This document shows, in pieces, positions 21,901 to 34,400 of a DNA stretch of 64,000 bases. Position numbers and translations under genes: made by a program. The stretch covers positions 40,473,795 through 40,537,794 of the forward strand of contig NC_092670.1 of the NCBI RefSeq assembly GCF_964355755.1, written 5' to 3'. Within the stretch, counting starts at the first letter, position 1; each line of letters opens with the position of its first letter. The notes under the pieces were generated by a model. The model searched no databases. It had not been told where the DNA came from and saw only the letters and a program-made list of their open reading frames with translations. This DNA is from Antedon mediterranea. Taxonomy: Eukaryota > Echinodermata > Crinoidea > Comatulida > Antedonidae.

Positions 21901-24876
21901 CTGGACTGTGGAAGGCAAAGTGCTGTTAACCACCAAGCTACAACTCCATCACAAATTGATAGAGCTCATATTCTTTTGATTAAATTAATCATATTGCAAT
22001 ATGGAATGGAATACATGAATAAGTCAAACTGTATAGGTCAAAGGTTATATTTAATCCTACTGCATTAAAGTATTACCAGTAACTTTATTCATCTACCAGT
22101 AATTGTGTTAACACATTGTTATTATTATTACATGACTGTATTTATTGTGTATTTGCATATTGAATTCAGTAAAAATCTTTTTTTACCAAACAATATGAAT
22201 AAAGGCATTATTTTTGCATAATTTAGGTGTATATTTATATATAGTACTCTTTTATTTAAAAAAATGTGTTATATTGTTTTATATATTTTTAATCCATTCT
22301 ATTAGTGGCAGTGTTGAATGTGAAATAAATTCTCTTGGATGGGCTTCTTTTTTAGATTACTTTTGCAAAGCAAAGCTTCTTTTGTAGTAATTTGCCAAAC
22401 AAACCAACAACAAAATTGTTTCTAAACATTATTAACAGCTTGGAGCACTGTAGTAAAAATACAAGCACTGTACCTGTTCCATTCCTGACACTATAGTAAT
22501 CACCATGGCGATAGTAATTGCCAACCCAAAGATAATGGACGACAGGACGATTACTTTGAGTCCGTCATAGCCACAGATTTCTTCATGTTGATACGCATGA
22601 GTTTCATTTAACGGTACAGCCTCATGGAATGCTTTAGTGTTTCTATCTGTTATCAACAACTGCTTGTCTAAGTAAAATATAAAGAGAAAATTTCAACCAT
22701 TACAAAAGTAACTCATTTTTCTCAATACTCTAAAAATTGCAAACTCTCCCGAAAAAGGCTACCAAATACTTCTTTTTTACCATTAAAAAAAACCATTTCA
22801 GAATACTAGTAGAGAGTTTCTGGGATTGGGAGAGTTGACTGACATGTTTGTTTCCATTCCATATCAAATCATTCAAATACTCGCCAATGGGAATGCATTC
22901 TACCTCAACCAAGTCACATGTAATATATTATATATTGCAATTCTTGGAATTGCTGAAGGATTTGAACCAAGGACCTTGGGATCAGTAAGCATCAAGCACC
23001 AATATTTGTTTCCCCACATGTACAGTAACTCACTATATACTCATTATATTACTGATACTAGTAACATTCTGTTTAGGAATTTGTCTATGATTTAATTAAT
23101 AGAAAGCACAATTTTTTCAAAAATTAACACTGAAAACGGTACATATAATGACACAAAACAGGAATGGAAAATGAGAAGAAGAGAGAGAGAGAAATCTACA
23201 CTGAATAAAGAAAAGCCTAGCAAGGACAATAGGTGTTCAGAAACAAAACCTTTAAAGGCCAATTTACACAGAAGAGCAGTCGTAACGGACACGGAAAAGG
23301 TTGACAACTTGTCCCACATAGAATCTGCATCTAATTGGAGTGAGTTTTCATGTTTTGTCTAAATTTAAGGTACTGTATTATTATTAACATAGATTCTATA
23401 TTTTTGTTTTGCGCTTACTGTTTACAGCTTGTCTGTGTAAAATGGCTTTTTTTATTCAAGTATTACTACTGTAACTATGATTAGTATTTTTTTAAATTTT
23501 GTAAAGAATGGAAACTTAGAGAAAGATTAAACATGCATTGAAAATACTCTGACTAGTATTAGCCACACTACTTCAAAGCCATTATATTAAATGAAAACAG
23601 CTGCTATTGGCAAGTATTGATCTAGTTATAGTCCAAGTGTTACGCTGTAATTATCATAATAATAAACGAAGGTTTTACATAATTTTTATTTTGAAGGCCT
23701 ATTATAAACAAATGGAATTATGTAAATTACAAATTAAACAATAAAAAAAAAATTATTTTTATAAAAAATAAGGTAGATAAAAAATTGAAAAAATAATTTG
23801 CAATTTACAGCAGTAAATCAATTCAATTATAGCTTTTTTTAAATGTTATTTTATAAATTATATCATTTATTATAAAGCTGAGAGATATCAAATCAAATTC
23901 ATTATTTTTCATCTACAAAGTGTGAGATGCAACTAGAGTATAAGCAATTAATAAGCATTAAATAATTTTATAAACAAAATCTTTGGAAGAAGATTGGGAA
24001 ACAACACAACACAAAAATGAACAATCTCTAAAAATCACAAAATGTATGATTCATTAATTGTATTCGGCAAACCAGTGCCAGTTCAAGAATATCTGATATT
24101 ATTATAAGGAAAGATGACTGATTAGAATTTAATAACATAAAACTAAAAATAAAACTATAAATAAAACTATAAATAAACCCAAATTAGTAAAAAGAAGGTA
24201 ATACAGTTAAAAACATAAGCAAGTAATAAACATAGTTAACAAACAACAATGTCACTACAAACAACTTAACCAAAAATACACCAATCTTTAAAATAATGAA
24301 TATTTATACAATAATAAGTCTCATGATTTCTTACCTGATTTTGATTTACCTCCTGGCGGAAGATGATAAAACAAAATGTAAACCAGCATTATTAAATAAT
24401 AATATCAATTACTTTTGGGGTCATTTACAATTACATTTACTATTTTATCATAAATTCTAATTTATTTATTAAATTAGGTAGGCCGCCCTAGAGCTAGTAA
24501 TAGATAAATTAATTTATTTTATACTGTATATTAATTTGATGAAAAGAATAACATTAACAAATAAATAAAATATGTGAACGTATTGTCAATTTCTATAAAT
24601 TCGGTGATATTTCACAAACAGTACACAAAGAGCTTAGTTAGGCCTCTGGGGCATGAGACATGGTCCTATAGTACCACATACAGTATTGCCAAAGGCTCTA
24701 TCACACACCCATGATATTTCTAAAATTAACCACCAGCTCCTCTCTTTTTCAGCCTAGCGTAGCTCGCAAGCCGTACAATTTATTTGTCGTGTATTCAAAA
24801 TACCTGAAATTCCATTGCTACCTTCTTCATGGATGTCAATACCTAACGAATCATAAGACGGTTTACCAGTAGCCAT
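15908..24876 (-). CDS. GGT7: Gamma-glutamyltransferase 7-like, type II membrane protein
   Basis: Fifteen exons in transcript order: 24876-24804, 24352-24335, 22667-22474, 21691-21540, 21156-21033, 20690-20623, 20012-19939, 19641-19448, 19038-18954, 18557-18430, 18071-17983, 17556-17401, 16888-16771, 16529-16289, 16074-15908. The 1,881 nt encode 626 residues with frame kept throughout. Residues 68-90 form the membrane anchor of a type II protein. The sequence GSAVDAAIAAMFCIGVV and the PPAPSGG loop are GGT-family hallmarks, and the presumed autoprocessing nucleophile is Thr434 (SASGTSHISV). GGT7 rather than GGT1/5 is indicated by CGYDGLKVIV at the anchor, NSDFGSGIMT and GKRPQTF. Pocket residues known from human GGT1 are changed: Arg107 is Gln165, Glu420 is Ile473, Asp423 is Gln476, and Ser451/Ser452 are Thr503/Phe504. 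Glutathione hydrolysis is therefore doubtful. The gene is head to head with UBTF. Confidence 0.93.
16935..17059. mobile_element. Family A MITE, copy 3 (degraded)
   Basis: AAAGCCTAGTCTAGAATATC is a mutated left end. CAAACTAGTTTGACAAAAAA and the right end GATAGTGTGAACATGACAGA keep the family pattern. It lies in the GGT7 intron between exons 12 and 13, 46 bp from exon 13. Confidence 0.7.
17800..17915. mobile_element. Family B foldback fragment
   Basis: AAGGACGTAAGTCCACCGTT, then TATGATTGGTCAACTCACTT and a right end GTTGCAAGTGGGAACTAAGT. Only the right half of the family pattern is clear. It lies in a GGT7 intron. Confidence 0.55.
18205..18315. repeat. Dispersed repeat family C, copy in GGT7 intron
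   Basis: GATCCAGCCACTGATACCCA, then CAGCATTGTCATTTTT and AATTTGCCTTTGGATT. The same words recur several times at 35430-35700 in a UBTF intron. The sequence is non-coding and of unknown class. Confidence 0.65.
18625..18915. repeat. Degenerate two-unit direct repeat
   Basis: ATGCACTGGGTTCAT and ATGCATTGGGTTCAT open two units. Both then contain an ACTTGT(T/C)(A/C)TTCTACCA-like segment, TGTGCC(A/G)AT-TATGGCTG, and GCACTGCTCGGTCAC or GCATTGCTCGGTCAC. The units are about 150 bp long and are intronic in GGT7. Confidence 0.6.
19070..19360. repeat. Probable LINE 3'-end remnant in GGT7 intron
   Basis: TTATTTAACAACATCTTTAT..., followed by GGTAGGTTATTCCATATTTT and AGCACCTGCAACTTTGAACG, resembles the 3' portion of jockey/CR1-type LINEs of marine invertebrates. 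No reverse-transcriptase frame is left. The class assignment is from memory only. Confidence 0.35.
20027..20395. repeat. Minisatellite, 37 bp x about 10
   Basis: Tandem units built from TTTACAGTGCAATATGACAG and TGCAATAATAATACTAA, with some units shortened. The array begins 15 bp upstream (in GGT7 sense) of exon 7 and fills most of the intron between exons 6 and 7. Confidence 0.9.
21430..21502. repeat. Short direct duplication in GGT7 intron
   Basis: CCCTATATAGTATGATATGT followed by ACCCCACTACACCAC occurs twice in a row, 35 bp per copy. Confidence 0.8.
21875..21948 (-). repeat. tRNA-derived SINE-like sequence
   Basis: On the minus strand the segment starts GGAGTTGTAGCTTGGTGGTT, with an A-box-like TAGCTTGGTGG. 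Further on it contains CAGGGTTCAACCCTG, a good B-box (GGTTCRANYCC). The box spacing is that of a tRNA, but a complete cloverleaf with a paired acceptor stem is not evident. A tRNA-derived SINE head or tRNA pseudogene in a GGT7 intron is therefore most likely. Confidence 0.45.
22668..24334. other. GGT7 intron 2
   Basis: AT-rich intron between the 18-nt exon 2 and exon 3. It contains a possible B-box remnant near 22965 (GGATTTGAACC) and long A/T tracts. No exon or other gene is recognised. Confidence 0.5.
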
Positions 24877-25484
24877 GTTAATATACTGCTTTTAAATTAA
24901 TTTTATATGAAATTTATTCTCAATCTCAATTTTTCTCAAAATCCAGAGATCCTTCCTTGTAAAGGTAATTATTAATAATGAAATGCTTCAGTAATTTTCA
25001 CCGGAAATTGGCTCAGATCATTATGTAGCCTCATAAATATTCAAAAGTTTGCTTACGGCTGTCATTCTGATTGGCTGATAAACTAGTATACATCCTCGTA
25101 CATTTATTTTCTGACCAAACAAATAATTCTGCATTGATAATCATACAATCGATTTTTATATGGATGAACAAGGTTGTGTATATCCTAAAAATTTCTTACG
25201 AATTTCCTACAGAAATATTATTAAATCCGAGTAGAATTTATAAAAAAATAGTCTTTACTTGTATTTTCTTTTAATTTAACCAAAATATGTTGGTTTGTTT
25301 GAGGGTTTTCAAACATATTGCATGGACTACTTTTCCTAGGCTCCTGCCCACTTCCCGCCAACTCATGCCCAGGGCAGCCATCGCGCGGAAGCAGCGGCAT
25401 CACGCACAAGTGTTGCATGACCGCATCATCAAGCAGCTTAGCAAACGATGACCCCGCGAAACCCAAGTTGGTCAGGCGAGGAAA
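24877..25484. promoter_or_regulatory. Shared GGT7/UBTF bidirectional promoter region
   Basis: The start codons of GGT7 (minus, 24876) and UBTF (plus, 25485) are 608 bp apart and point away from each other. The UBTF-proximal 200 bp are GC-rich (for example CCATCGCGCGGAAGCAGC) and probably form its 5' UTR. A strong NF-Y-type CCAAT box is central (25067-25074). No TATA box is evident, as expected for housekeeping bidirectional promoters. Confidence 0.65.
25067..25074 (-). promoter_or_regulatory. NF-Y CCAAT box
   Basis: CTGATTGG, extended as TTCTGATTGGCTGA, is a near-ideal reversed CCAAT box. It is 191 bp from the GGT7 ATG and 411 bp from the UBTF ATG, and could serve both genes. Confidence 0.45.
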
Positions 25485-28400
25485 ATGGCTGAAGAAGAAG
25501 GTAGGCCGTTGAAGTACTCTGTTGTTTTTCTTACAATCCTCCGTTATTGATAGATTTTTTACCATTATAATATTGTAGGAAGAAGGAATAATGTTTTAAG
25601 ACAAATTCTGTACGGTAGAAATTTTTAAATTTTAGCCAGATTTTTAGATTATTGTGAAATTAGACAAGCAGACTTTCGTTTCAAATCCCCGGGCGCGGCC
25701 CGGGTTCCTCGTGGTGAAAACGGTTCTTTTTTCGATGGCGTCATAGCATGCTGATATCACACGCAAGCTCAGCGCACTGATATCATTGGTCGGCTTCTTT
25801 ATGGGGTCTGCCTAGCCTAGCTTTCAAGGCCTGGAAAGATATTTTTTGTGTTTCTGATTGTTAGTGACGTATACGATCATTTGAAACGGTTTCAAAGAGC
25901 TCAAAGATAGTTCGTTATTTACATTAAAGCACGTATTTCGTTTTTAATGAATTAAAATAAATTTTAGTGAATTTTGTTTGACAAAAGGGGCAGTGCCTTT
26001 TTTAGAATATCGTCTAGCCTAACCAGTAGGCTAATGATGGGACTTCTAAAATTATTTGTGTTGGCTGAATCAATTCCGCTCAGCAGCTAGGCCTAGCCTG
26101 CCTAGGTGTAGGAGAATTGAATTTAAACAGAAGACTACTTTTCCATGACAAATAATGTATTTTTATAAAATACAATTAAAAAAATTATCTGTTTTAATAT
26201 TTTTAATTAGAGGCCTAGTTAGTAGGCTAGGTTTACATTTGGTTGGATTGGTCAGCTTTTATTTTTATAATAAAGAAAACTATAGCTTAGAGGCTGCACA
26301 TGATATTAGGATTATTAATTGGTCCTAGGCCTACATAAATTACAAATGGAAAGTTCTGCTTTTTACTTTAATAATATTTAATTATATTTTTTTCGTATAT
26401 CAAAATTATTTTATTCGATACTATATATAAAACTGAATAATTAATTTAATAAGTGTTACTGTAGTGTGATCCACTTACAACAATGTAGTACAGTTAACTT
26501 TAACTAAATTAAATATATTTATTTTCTTTGTTTAACCATTACTTCTGTAATATATATTATAAGATATTAGATGTTAATATATTAACAGTTACTGTAAAGT
26601 ATTGCAAAAGGATCAATTTTATAATTTATTAATCAACAATTATTGAATTAGTACGGCATTTATTCTACTGTACTGTGTTATTGATCTTGGATTTAATATT
26701 TGAATTAATTAAAATAAAAATTATAATGATATAGTCATTTTTATTGCTGTCTACATTTAATATTTGAATCATTTAAAATAATTATAAGAATATAGTCCTT
26801 TTTATTGCTTTCTTTCTATTTAAGTAGTTTTCAACATTAATTTCATTTCAAACTTTGTTTCCTTAATAATTGTTTAATATACTGTAGCCTGTAGATCACA
26901 TGCCAATTATCAGTCAGTTATCATTCTAACTTCCGCTGTTGACCAGCTTGAATTCCTGTTTAAATGTTGATAAATGACGTGTGAATCAGAGGTCTTATTT
27001 AGGGGAATACTGTAAAAAAAAAATGGTTATACACAATTCATGATGTGAATAAAGTATCCTAAAAACTGTATATACTGTATTAATTATTACAGTAATTAAC
27101 TCATCTGTACTGGGTGTACAGTATTATTATTACTGGGTGTACAGTATTATTATTACTGGGTGTACAGTATTATTATTACTGGGTGTACAGTATTATTATT
27201 ACTGGGTGTACAGTATTATTATTAATTTAAGGTACTTTACTATTAGTGTTACTGTAAGGTACAGTACTGTCTGAAAAATAAATATCTACAGTATTGAAAA
27301 AAAAAACGCTACGTGATATTAAATACTTTTAAATTACTTTTTTTCAGTAATTACCATAGTAACTGAGGTTGCCGACGTAGAGGGGATCGCAGAATTAAAA
27401 GTTGAAGATGTTAGTAATGTTATTACTGATGAGGTAGCGCATGTTGATGTTAACATAATTGACTCTGGTGTTCTATCGTCGGATGACGAACCTGCTAAAT
27501 ATAATCCATGTAAGTTTTTGTCTTGCTTTTAGTGAATATTTAGTTAGGAAAAAAAATTTAGTTGGGGAAAAAATATTTAGATGGGAAAAAAATTGGGGGA
27601 AATATTTAGTTGGGAAAAAAATATTTAGTTGGGAAAAAAAAATATTTAGTTGGAAAAAACAATAATTAGTTGGGAAAAAAAATATTTAGTTGGAAAAAAT
27701 TTAAGTGCTACCATTCCTAAAAGAAAAATATATCACAGCAACTTACAAACATTTTAAAAATTATCTACTGTCCAGCAAACTTAAAAAAAATTTAATTTCA
27801 GGAAATAGATTTCAGTTTTTAGTAATCATTTCAAAATTGTTGTGGACATAATTTTGTGAATAATAGGAAGAATATTCCAGGAATAATTATAAGGATGAAT
27901 ATTGTAAATTCTAAGTAATTTTAGCAATACTCGTACTTATTAGTTAGAAATAGTAACTGCAGTAGAATAATTATTATTATACCTAAAGCTCTGTCTACTG
28001 TATTTGTCAAACTAGTTTGATAATGTAGACTACACTATCAAACTATTTTGACAAAAAAGGTGTCATGTGCTTAAATATGGTAGTGATGCAGTATACCTTA
28101 TGGTAGTGATACTGTATGCCTAAATATGGTAGTGATATGACATCATCATGTCCATATATGATCACATCAAATTTGTTTGTCACATAAAGTAGTTTGATAG
28201 TGTAGAAAGAGCTTTACAGTAATCATGCAGTGTTTTACACACCTCAGATTACTAAATATTTTCACCATAACCAAGCTTGATTTGCGTTTAATTTTCTGAA
28301 CTTGTTTCATTTTTTCCTGATTAAATGTGTCTGCAGATATTACAGAATGTTTAAATGCTATAAAAAAAAAAGCAATAAGAAGTATCAGGTGAATTGTCTA

Positions 28401-31400
28401 CTTGTTTAGTATTCCATAAACGTACAGTAGTATTTTTAGCGTGGATTCACGTCGCTGAATCAGGTCAGGCTAGCTTGCTGTTGGCATTTGTCGTACATGT
28501 GAAGCCACGGATTGTGACTCTATTGCCTATGTACATTCACAATGTAATTTGTCAATTCTGTAGTATGTCATTTCAGCTGCTATTTTTTCAAATGTTAATT
28601 AGGAAATTTTATGCAGAACAAAAGAATTATTTTGTACAGTATGATACAAAAAGATTAAGATAAAAAATAAATTCTAATACAAATAATTTGTTTACATTAC
28701 AAGTAACTTGTTTTAAACTTGTACACCTTCCATGATAGTAAATCACATAGTACAGTTTTTTTTAATTTTTTTTTAAATTTGTAATTAAGCATGGGCTAAG
28801 CCAAATTCATACTGTACTGTAATCCTTACAGTATGTCTGTACTGCTGTAAATAAAGTACAAGAGTCATTAATATTTTATTCATTTTCTGTATATCACTGG
28901 ATGGTTTTCAGTTCTCTTTTGTGATACTGTATAAATTATGTTGATGCACACAACATTATAAATATTAGAAACTTCATCTTATTTTGAATAAGGAAATAAA
29001 ATGTACAAAAACTGCAAATTAATGTTTACCAGTTGGCTATAGAGTACTGTAGATAAACTAAACTAGTTAATTCCTTTTGTTCTGTCTTTATGACAGTATC
29101 TACTATCTTTTTCATTAGTATGTTCTGATGTCAAATCATAATACTAAAGTATTCTTAAAAAGTGTACATCATACTTGTACTGTACAGTAGTTTAAAAAAA
29201 AAAATCGTAATTTAAACAAATTTAAAATGATTAATATTTATATACATGTACAGTATAAAAGGAACCAGTCCTTGCCGACTAGGGACCACTGATTTCTTAA
29301 CATAGTAATGTAAATATAACCGATGTATACAAGTATAAAATATAAACTAAAAATTAGTATGTATATTGTATAAATATTATTTAATTTTGTTTTAGTTGCT
29401 GGTCAGAAGCGGGCGTTCCCAGGTGACATCACCGATGGTGGTCCTACTTCCAAGAAGTTGTATGGTAAGTTGATGAGCTTGCATCCATTAACATTTACAG
29501 TTAAGGTCAGGTGCATGCAAACATTTACAGTTAAGATCAGGTGCATGCAAACATTTACAGTTAAGATCAGGTGCATGCAAAAATTTACAGTTAAGATCAG
29601 GTGCATGCAAACATTTACAGTTAAGATCAGGTGCATGCAAACATTTACAGTTAAGATCAGGTGCATGCAAACATTTACAGTTAAGATCAGGTGCATCCAT
29701 TAACATTTACAGTTAAGATCAGGTGCATGCAAACATTTACAGTTAAGATCAGGTGCATGCAAACATTTACAGTTAAGATCAGGTGCATGCAAACATTTAC
29801 AGTTAAGATCAGGTGCATCCATTAACATTTACAGTTAAGATCAGGTGCATGCAAACATTTCTATTGATCATACATTCTATTCATTCTAATAATTATCGAT
29901 TTATAGTTTCAACTATTTTTACCTTTAACTAAATATTCATGCCTTTAAAAATCTTCTTTTGTTTGCCAAACAAAGGTGGTTCAATGTTTGGGAGACTTAA
30001 CTGTAATATTTTAAATATTTTTATCCATACAACCGTGAATGTGTATTCAATTTTAAAAATATTAATATTATAAATGAAATATATATTTTCCTATTTCATA
30101 AATTGGTTTTCAACGAAAGAAGAAAGTTACTTTATAAAATGATTGTTTATATCCTCTATGACAAAGAAAAAGATATGGTGTGATGTCTTATCAGTGCTAA
30201 TGTATACCAGCATTTTATCTTGATTCTTGCATATCATTTTGTTCCTAATATGGTAGTGCTATACCCAAATATGGTAGTGCTATACCCAAATATGGTAGTA
30301 CTATGCCCAAATATGGTAGTGCTATGCCCTAATATGGTAGTGCTATACCCAAATATGGTAGTGCTATACCCAAATATGGTAGTGCTATGCCCAAATATGG
30401 TAGTGCTATGCCCAAATATGGTAGTGCTATGCCCTAATATGGTAGTGCTATACCCAAATATGGTAGTACTATGCCCAAATATGGTAGTGATATGCCCAAA
30501 TATGGTAGTGATATGACATCATCATCTCCATATGTGGGCACATCACATTTTGTTGTCGCATAATGTTTTATAGCGTAGACAGCGCTTAAAACAAAGAAAT
30601 TGTGTATTTGTATTTAATAATAGTGATTTGTCATGGCATTTCCTTATCATTCAGTATACGGTACATGCCTATGTTTTCATACATTTTGTTTATATAATTA
30701 CAGTGCTAATAATTATATGGAAAAGATTTAAGATTCTTTATTGGTCCATGACTGGAAATCTTTCTGTTGGCCATTATAAATTTAAAATACATTAAAACAG
30801 CAAAACGCCAAAATGAAGATATGTGAAGATATGTGTGTCATTAACATTTCAAACAATGTCCCCTTAACAGGGTTGTACTGTGTAATTGTTGAACAACAAT
30901 ATTTAATTTTTGTTTTAATTTATTTTAATAATTTATTTAGTTCCTGACTTCCCAAAAGAAGACCAGGTAAAGCTTGTAGACCAAGTACGACGTCAGATAC
31001 CGAAAAAAGACATTCACTCGTACAAGTCGCAAGTGAAGAAGATTGACTGGCGTGAGGTCGCTTTTGGAACATACTCAGACAGAGAATGTGAACGCCAGTG
31101 GGTAATGCTTCAAGAGAATGTAAGTAACAAGTTTTTTTCTTTTATTGATAATAAAAGCATTTATAATGCTCCATATATCCAATCAATGATTGCTCATAGG
31201 CACGGTACATACATTTATAAAACCATTATAATAATTAAAACAACTTTAGGAAACAAGTTAAAATACCATAACAGTCTACTAAAATTCATAATGACATTTC
31301 ATAACATCTTCATTTCCAAAAAAAATCCTTTTGACGAAATTAGCAGTCATATCGGTACATCCATGGGAAAAGCACGGAATGCATCCAAAAATTGGATGTG

Positions 31401-34400
31401 TTCAGGACGAATTCTTGATGTGTCGCAGTTGAGAAGGTGTTTTCACACAGATCATAAAGAAGTTTTATGATTATGCATACAGAGTAGCCAAACAAGCGTG
31501 TTGCATTATGGGATATGTTTCGATCGAAAACTTTGACTGGAAATCAAAGTTATTTTTGGAACAAAAAAACGTCTGTATTTCAGTTAAATGATTTTTTTTT
31601 TCTACTAATTTTTGGTGAAAGTATTATAATACTTCAAAATGAATGAAATTTTTTCCAAATCTTTTTTTTTTTTTAGAATTAGTCAAAGGGACAATACATC
31701 TTTAACATATTTATTTCATTTCCATATTCGTTATTGTCTTCTGTAAGTTATCATGTTTATGCAACACAAGATATATCTCAGGTTGTCTTTGTTTAATTAA
31801 CATGAACATAACATTAATCAATGTCTTGTCTGTTACAGATTCGTAAATATAAGACGCTGTCTGACGTATCTGCTGAGATTTTAGTGAACATCAAGGACCC
31901 GAATACGAGCCTTAAGAAATGGGTAAATGAAGTTAAAATGTACTGTTAGATTATGTATTGCTTTTGAGGATAGACATTGCAAATTTGGACATGATCAATA
32001 ATAAAGTACTTCTTGAATAACATCTAAATATAAATTGTAAATTTATGTAGAAATGTTCAATGATAATGCAGTACATAAATGACATTTAAAAAAGTTTGTT
32101 TCTTATCACACTTTAATAATTAGGAGATTGTATCCATTTTGTTTATTTGTAAAAATCAAAGCATTTTGAAGTGTGGAAATTGTGGATATAAATGAAACAT
32201 CGGAAGAAAAGAATTTAGGACATTTTAGATCTGAAGAAATGTTTGTTTTGAGTTTCCAATTTTCAGAAAGTCTGGTATTGGGAGATTTGACTGTACTACT
32301 TTACACTATTGTAGTCTTATCTTGTAAAGTAACCTACATCTATAATTTCAAATTTAAATGAAATATGACCGTGTATTTTTTTAGCAATCTCATCCAGAAA
32401 TGCCAAAGAAGCCGATGACTCCATTCTTTCAGTTCTACCATTCCAAAGCGAAGAAGTTACGAGCGAGATTTCCAGAACTCTCACAGATTCAAATTACTCA
32501 AAAATGTTCACAACTTTTCAAAGAACTATCGGAAGAAAAGAAGGTATACACTTGCATTATTAAGCCATTTGGATCCAGGATTCAAAAAAGGTTGTTAGGG
32601 TAATGGTAAAAGTGCTGAACTTAATCTAATGTTTTAAATTTGTCATTGTACCTTTTCGAAATGATACAGCTGTGGATTCATGCCAGCCATTTTAGTTTAA
32701 TAAGTTGGAAACTACAATTAATTCAAATAAACTACATAATAAATTATTATAAAAGTCATGCATTAATTGATAAATGAGATGACAGATTTATAAATGTATA
32801 CATTTTCATTTTTCAGCAAAAGTACATATCTCTGTATGAAGAACAGAATGAACAATACAAAGGAGCACTTATTGCATTCAGGTTTGTAATTACAATAATA
32901 TTCACTATCAAACTAGTTTGACGAAAAAAGTGTGATGTGCCCAAATATGGTAGTGACATACCCAAATATGGTAGTGACATACCCAAATATGGTAGTGACA
33001 TACCCAAATATGGTAGTGATATGACATTATGTCCATATATGGGCACATCACATTTGATGGTGTAGACAGAGCTTTATAGGTTTAATTGGTGAATAAACAA
33101 TAGTAATGTAAGGTTTGAGATGCACCATGTTTCCACAGGAAATAAAGCTTAAGCTCTGTCTACACTATCAAACTTAATGTGACCAAAAAAAAACTTCCTC
33201 AATTGTACTTTATAATCGTTTGAGAAACACATGGTACACTGCAGACATGACTATTGAAGCTACATGTTAAACCAATTTTATAACATACATAGCCTCATGT
33301 TATTTGATAGAGCTTCAAAAATATTGTATCATTTTCGGTTTTGAATTTAGACTCAAGTATCCAGAGTATGCTTTATTCTCAAGTAAGAAACATAATACTG
33401 GACCACCTAAGGCTAGTACACCATATCAGCTGTGGGCAGCTAATAAACTAGACAGCTACCTGGCCAAGTACCCTGATGTAAGTATTTTAAATGAAACCGC
33501 AATTATGTGCACATATTCCATTTTACAATACCTAAGCGCTATACACAGAAACACTGGCTGTATCTGACCAGAACAATCCCAACCTTGAGTACAGTCCCAT
33601 CGACTAATTAAAAAGATTGTTTTTCTTTGTAGATGCTGAAAAAGGAAAGAGATGAGAAAATGAAAGAAACATGGCGCAATTTGTCTGAAAAGAAACGCAT
33701 CAAGTGGATCAAGGCTTCCGTCGAAGATGATGAGAGGTTTGAGGTAAGGCCAAAGAGGTTACATATAAATTGGCAGACTCTTTGGGTAAGGATTAACCCT
33801 CCACTGAAGTTGTCCATTTGCTGTTAATGTATTTTTTTCTTATGTAAATAAATACCAATATAATGTATATATGTCTGTTACCAACACAAGTCAACTACTA
33901 GGCTTATAACCAGGATTACTGTATTCTGACACAAGGTCTAGGGACACTTAATGCCCATTTAGACAAAGGTCTGTGTGAAAGGTTATCACTCTGTCTAACT
34001 CCAATGATAGTTATACCCAAATTGTCATTTTTCTAAAGGCTAGCACTGTACCAGGCATGTCACCTGGAAGGAGCCCAGTGTATGCATAGAGTGTATATAG
34101 AAAAAGGTATGGGTATATATAGTAATCAGTTGTAGTTTCTCTGTTAAATAATTTTATTTATTTGTTCAGGGTGCACTTGAGGAATACTGCAAAGGACATC
34201 CAGATTACAAACCACCAGATAAACGACCAGTTCTTACAAAAGATGAATTGGAAATGAAAGAGAGATTTGATGGAAAGCCCGATAGGCCACCATTGTAAGT
34301 ACCAGTTTCTACTACAGTCAGTCATAACAGCATTTATTTCTTTTTCTCTTTCACATTTTTTTGTTACATAAAGTTTGATAGTGTAGACAGAGCTTAAGAA

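Noticed and set aside
21875-21948. Functional tRNA gene
   Set aside because: A and B boxes are present, but a full cloverleaf with acceptor-stem pairing is not evident; a SINE or pseudogene is more likely.
29403-29706. Overlapping open frames of 72-97 codons on both strands
   Set aside because: All arise from the 30-bp minisatellite, whose length is a multiple of three.
30220-30516. 98-codon plus-strand frame of repeated PNMVVLY units
   Set aside because: Produced by the 20-bp tandem expansion inside a family A MITE (three 20-bp units make one reading period); no gene features.
31033-31470. 145-codon frame beginning in a UBTF exon
   Set aside because: It is UBTF exon 4 reading through its gtaagt donor into intron; the spliced frame continues at 31839.
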